Assembly (NCBI GenBank): GCA_016783995.1
Contig: JADHVN010000016.1
Span: 1 to 17,533 of the forward strand
From: Actinomycetota bacterium
GTDB lineage: Bacteria > Actinomycetota > Humimicrobiia > Humimicrobiales > Humimicrobiaceae
DNA length: 17,533 nt
Reading direction: 5' to 3'
Made by a program: the position numbers and the translations under genes. This document shows positions 14,843 through 17,533 of the stretch, in pieces (position 1 is the first letter of the stretch; each line of letters opens with the position of its first letter). The notes beneath the pieces are model-generated. The model saw only the letters and a list, made by a program, of their open reading frames with translations. It was not told where the DNA came from and did no database searches.

Positions 14843-15799
14843 ATGATAAAAAAATTATTAGTTGCGATTCCTGCATATAACGAAGAAGAAGAAATAGGAG
14901 AAGTAATACAAAATATTCCAGGAAAGCTGAGCGGGGTATCTGAAGTCCATATCCTTGTTATCGATGATGGCAGCACAGATAATACTGCAAAAATAGCTAG
15001 GGATTCAGGTGCAGAAGTAATAAATAATTACTTCAACATGGGTTACGGGGTAGCATTTGGCAAGGGGCTTCAATACGCTCTGGACAATAATTTTGATTTG
15101 ATGGTCAGTATTGATGGAGATGGCCAATTTGATCCGGAAGATATTCCCAAACTTATCAAGCCTATTATGGAAAATAATGCCGATTTAGTCACTGCTTCAA
15201 GATTTATCAATAAAAGCTACTATCCGCAGATGCCTTTATCCAAGTTCTGGGGAAATAAATTAATGTCAATTTTTATAAGTAAGCTGGTCGGTAAAAAATT
15301 TTATGATGTATCATGCGGATTCCGGGCATATTCACAAAAGACTCTGCTTTCCTTAAATCTCCATGGAAAATTTACCTTTTCCCAGGAAACTATTATTGAT
15401 CTATCATTTAAAAGATTAAAGATTGTAGAGATTCCTATAAAAGTAAAGTATTTCCCATCAAGAATTTCAAAAATATCCTCCAATCTTTTTATATACGGGA
15501 TAAATGCTCTTAAAATTATTCTTGAAACTTACCGGGATTACAAACCATTCACATTTTTTTCCTATATTGCTCTCTTCTTTTTCATAATAAGTATCTTCTT
15601 CGGATCAATTTTATTATATACATATATCTCAAGAGGGTCATTCAGTCCAAATATCTGGTCGGGATTCGTAGGGGGTACCTTTCTTTTTATTTCCATAATA
15701 TTTTTTACAGTTGGTTTCCTAGCAGATGTTATTAAAAGGATCAGGATTAACCAGGAAAAGATTTTATATCTTTTAAAAAGAAATGCTCAAAAAAAATAA
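14843..15799 (+). CDS. Polyprenyl-phosphate glycosyltransferase, GT2 (GtrB/DPM1-like) with two C-terminal TM helices
   Basis: A 318-residue protein. The GT-A domain begins at once with AIPAYNEEEEIGE (8-20), then VIDDGSTDNT (39-48), NMGYGVAFGKGL (65-76) and the metal-binding DGDGQFDPED (91-100). CGFRAY (158-163) and FTFSQE (177-182) match DPM1-type enzymes. Two TM helices at about 236-260 and 270-295 place it at the inner face of the membrane. It should move a sugar from a nucleotide donor to polyprenyl phosphate, giving a lipid-linked donor for enzymes such as the DUF2723 protein. Only this GT2 is seen in the window. A 170-base AT-rich gap without clear signals separates it from the epimerase, and the ATG has no good Shine-Dalgarno sequence. 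Base composition resembles the flanking ends of the window rather than the tviBC pair. Confidence 0.9.
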   Translation: MIKKLLVAIPAYNEEEEIGEVIQNIPGKLSGVSEVHILVIDDGSTDNTAKIARDSGAEVINNYFNMGYGVAFGKGLQYALDNNFDLMVSIDGDGQFDPEDIPKLIKPIMENNADLVTASRFINKSYYPQMPLSKFWGNKLMSIFISKLVGKKFYDVSCGFRAYSQKTLLSLNLHGKFTFSQETIIDLSFKRLKIVEIPIKVKYFPSRISKISSNLFIYGINALKIILETYRDYKPFTFFSYIALFFFIISIFFGSILLYTYISRGSFSPNIWSGFVGGTFLFISIIFFTVGFLADVIKRIRINQEKILYLLKRNAQKK

Positions 15800-15890
15800 T
15801 TCAATTATAAAACTTAAATATTTAGAATGTTCCGACCGGAGAAGATAGATAAGTAGTATAATATTATAAAAGAAGAAGTATATTTATAAA

Positions 15891-16049
15891 ATGAAAAGAA
15901 TCTTGTTTGTAAAAATTTTATATTACCTTTTTTTTACAGTTATTTTTATAATAGCATTAATCATCTTTTTAGAAATTACAAATTTTGGCTTTTATAATGA
16001 CTACCTGAGGGATTATTTTTATAAAATATTGAATATTTTAAATTTTTAA
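15891..16049 (+). CDS. Possible 52-residue single-TM membrane peptide
   Basis: The frame reads MKRILFVKIL..., with a hydrophobic helix at about 10-28 followed by a polar, aromatic tail (NFGFYNDYLRDYF) ending at residue 52. A TATAAT lies at 15857-15862, but there is no good -35 and no well-placed Shine-Dalgarno sequence; the purine-rich AGAAGAAG is too far from the ATG. Its TAA stop overlaps the stop of the convergent gene in a shared TTAA at 16046-16049. The positive-inside N-terminus and clean TM pattern argue for a real gene; the AT-richness and missing ribosome site argue against. Confidence 0.4.
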   Translation: MKRILFVKILYYLFFTVIFIIALIIFLEITNFGFYNDYLRDYFYKILNILNF

Positions 16050-17062
16050 TGATTCTCCGGTGTTGTTTTTTTAAACCTGCCTTCAAAATACGATCTTACA
16101 ATATACACAATTCCTCCTGCCATTCCTATCAGAATTAACATAAATAATATCAGGAGGGAACATAAGGCAGCTTTCTCATTGGTTACCCCCATAGCAACCA
16201 TAATAAAAACCAGAGAATTTTCCCTCAGTCCGATACCGCCAATAGAAATAGGAATCATAGTTATAGTTGATACCACCGGTACAATAAATATAAATGCAGT
16301 CAAAGTTAAATTAATTCCCAGAGCCCTGGCTGCAAGATACCAGTTAAGTATAACTGCAAACTGAAGTAGGAAACTAAAAACCAATGTCTTTATCAGTGCC
16401 ATTTTGTATTTTTTAAAGCTCATAAGAGTCTTGTAGACATTGTATGGCTTTTCTTTTAATTTACGCAAATATTTAAATCTGCTAAAAAGCTTTCCTAATC
16501 TTAATACAGAAGGGTTAATAATAAAAAAAGCCAGAATTATAGTTATCACAAAAAATATAACAATAGGAATTATTACTGATTGGTTACCAATAGCGGTAAA
16601 ACCCAAAAATAAGGCTGCAACGGCATAAGTTACTGCACTTACTACTCCGGAAAATCTTTCTACCAGGATTACTGAAGCAGATGTACTCAGAGAAATATTA
16701 GCTTTTTTTGAAGAATCATATGTTCTAAATACATCTCCTCCAATAGTGGTAGGTAAAAAATTATTAAAAAAATAGCCTATAAGCACAGTAGCCGTTAAGG
16801 TACCGGTACCCAACCTTACTTTCTGGGTGTTTAACAGAGCCTTCCACCTGACAGCGGTTATCCAGATACCAAAAACATGAGTTGAAAGTGAAAGCAGAAG
16901 CAAAACTTTATCGGAAGATTTTAAAATCCTGATTATACTCTGGAAATCTTTCAATTGTGTCTTAATTAAAAAAACAATCAAGGAAACACTGATTACAACT
17001 CTTGCTACCAAGAGTATGGCTTTTTTATTTTTCCTGTAGAAACAGATTATTTTATTTCTCAT
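16046..17062 (-). CDS. LPG_synthase_TM-family (AglD/UPF0104-like) integral membrane protein
   Basis: A 338-residue protein with about eight membrane segments. The family signatures are clear: GYFFNNFLPTTIGGDVFRTY (96-115), VERFSG (134-139) and SIGGIGLRENS (273-283). There is no C-terminal MprF-type aminoacyl-transferase domain, so it is a stand-alone transmembrane unit. Stand-alone members often sit in glycan clusters and are thought to move lipids or lipid-linked intermediates; the exact substrate is not known. The ATG at 17062 has AAGGA only 3 bases upstream, slightly close. It begins 19 bases after the stop of the acetyltransferase gene on the same strand, so the two are likely one operon. 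Its stop shares the palindrome TTAA with the small convergent frame. Confidence 0.85.
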   Translation of the reverse strand: MRNKIICFYRKNKKAILLVARVVISVSLIVFLIKTQLKDFQSIIRILKSSDKVLLLLSLSTHVFGIWITAVRWKALLNTQKVRLGTGTLTATVLIGYFFNNFLPTTIGGDVFRTYDSSKKANISLSTSASVILVERFSGVVSAVTYAVAALFLGFTAIGNQSVIIPIVIFFVITIILAFFIINPSVLRLGKLFSRFKYLRKLKEKPYNVYKTLMSFKKYKMALIKTLVFSFLLQFAVILNWYLAARALGINLTLTAFIFIVPVVSTITMIPISIGGIGLRENSLVFIMVAMGVTNEKAALCSLLILFMLILIGMAGGIVYIVRSYFEGRFKKTTPENH

Positions 17063-17081
17063 TTTTCCTTTAAATAACTAA

Positions 17082-17533
17082 CTATTTTCTGGATTTGGCA
17101 ACTCTGGCGGGTACTCCTGCGGCTATAGAGAAAGCCGGGATATCTTTAGAAACTACAGCTCCCGCTCCAATAATGGTATCTTCTCCAATAGTCACATTAT
17201 CAAAAACTTCAGCGCCTGCGCCTATCCAGCAATTTTTCTCTATCTTTATACCATGGGAAGGCTTTTCCTGCTCGGATATGGGAATATCTACCCTGGAATA
17301 ATCATGCCCTCCACCAATAATATAAACATAAGCAGCAATTAATGTATTTTCACCAACGACAACTTTACTTCCTGAAAATATCTCGCTATTAAATCCTATA
17401 TTTACATTTTTTTCCAATATTATATCCCCGTTTTTACAACTTAATATACTGCCTCTACCAACAAAAACATTTTTGCTTATATAAATACCATTATTGTTTA
17501 ACCCTTTGGCATCCAGAACACAATAGTCATCTA
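17082..17533 (-). CDS. Left-handed beta-helix O-acetyltransferase, partial at window edge
   Basis: 149 codons are visible; the reading frame stays open to the right edge, so the N-terminus is missing. Hexapeptide repeats run through the visible part (for example ISKNVFVGRGSIL and IGEDTIIGAGAVVSKDIP), ending in the usual AAGVPARVAKSRK tail. GGGHDYSR holds a His in the position of the catalytic His of maltose/galactoside acetyltransferase-like enzymes. It likely acetylates a sugar of the surface glycan, using acetyl-CoA in the cytoplasm. A TTG at 17417-17415 could be mistaken for the start, but repeat sequence continues upstream of it in frame, so it is internal. It precedes the membrane gene at 17062 by 19 bases. 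Confidence 0.88.
   Translation of the reverse strand, partial: DDYCVLDAKGLNNNGIYISKNVFVGRGSILSCKNGDIILEKNVNIGFNSEIFSGSKVVVGENTLIAAYVYIIGGGHDYSRVDIPISEQEKPSHGIKIEKNCWIGAGAEVFDNVTIGEDTIIGAGAVVSKDIPAFSIAAGVPARVAKSRK

Noticed and set aside
15828..15842. TCCG/CGGA inverted repeat as operator or terminator
   Set aside because: Four-base arms with a 2-base loop and no T-run; too small to support a call.
17082..17417. Reading the acetyltransferase as a complete 111-residue gene from TTG 17417
   Set aside because: Hexapeptide-repeat coding continues in frame upstream of the TTG to the window edge, so the gene is partial.
1..17533. CRISPR array, tRNA, rRNA, insertion sequence or toxin-antitoxin pair
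   Set aside because: I saw no regularly spaced repeats, cloverleaf-like sequence, transposase motifs or paired small cytoplasmic genes on either strand.

Overview
The window is AT-rich bacterial DNA, and its gene content is almost entirely cell-envelope and surface-glycan. GC varies strongly along it: sampled stretches of the first gene approach 48%, while sampled stretches of the nucleotide-sugar genes near 12.5-13.9 kb fall to about 18-25% (hand counts on single 60-base lines). TGA is used as a stop. There is no rRNA, tRNA, transposase, integrase or CRISPR array to fix the taxonomy. The 'SGW...IEIYLDG' extracytoplasmic repeats, DUF11-type domains and low GC suggest an anaerobic low-GC lineage such as Atribacterota. 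That placement is a weak guess from memory, not a demonstration.

Layout. (1) 146-1909 (+): membrane-anchored surface protein with two Ig-like repeats and a six-bladed TolB/PD40 propeller. (2) 4280 back to 1890 (-): a two-gene unit, an anchored three-DUF11/SGNH hydrolase followed by a small four-TM protein, ending convergently inside the first gene. (3) 4528-7717 (+): a tight three-gene unit of a small 'LDAGTGSY' membrane protein, a methyltransferase with an N-terminal region that looks kinase-like, and a five-TM alkaline-phosphatase/sulfatase-fold protein. (4) 12046 back to 7738 (-): two half-size EamA/SMR-type transporters, a DUF2723 (GT-C, TMEM260-like) membrane protein and a NodB polysaccharide deacetylase. 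The last two carry nearly the same 110-residue C-terminal Ig-like domain. (5) 12358-14672 (+): a tviB/tviC-like pair expected to make UDP-GalNAcA from UDP-GlcNAc, behind a good candidate sigma70 promoter. (6) 14843-15799 (+): a GtrB/DPM1-like polyprenyl-phosphate glycosyltransferase, then a possible 52-aa membrane peptide. (7) 17533 back to 16046 (-): an O-acetyltransferase cut by the window edge and an LPG_synthase_TM-type membrane protein.

Together the genes read as one district for making, flipping, transferring and modifying surface glycans. Nucleotide sugars come from tviBC. Lipid-linked sugars come from the GT2 enzyme and could be flipped by the SMR pair. The DUF2723 protein would transfer sugar outside the membrane. 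Deacetylase, SGNH esterase, acetyltransferase and the sulfatase-fold enzyme would then modify the product. No Wzx/Wzy pair is visible, so the polymerisation step, if any, lies elsewhere. The most novel-looking items are the kinase-like N-terminus in the methyltransferase of the three-gene unit, and the C-terminal domain shared between an integral-membrane GT-C protein and a deacetylase.
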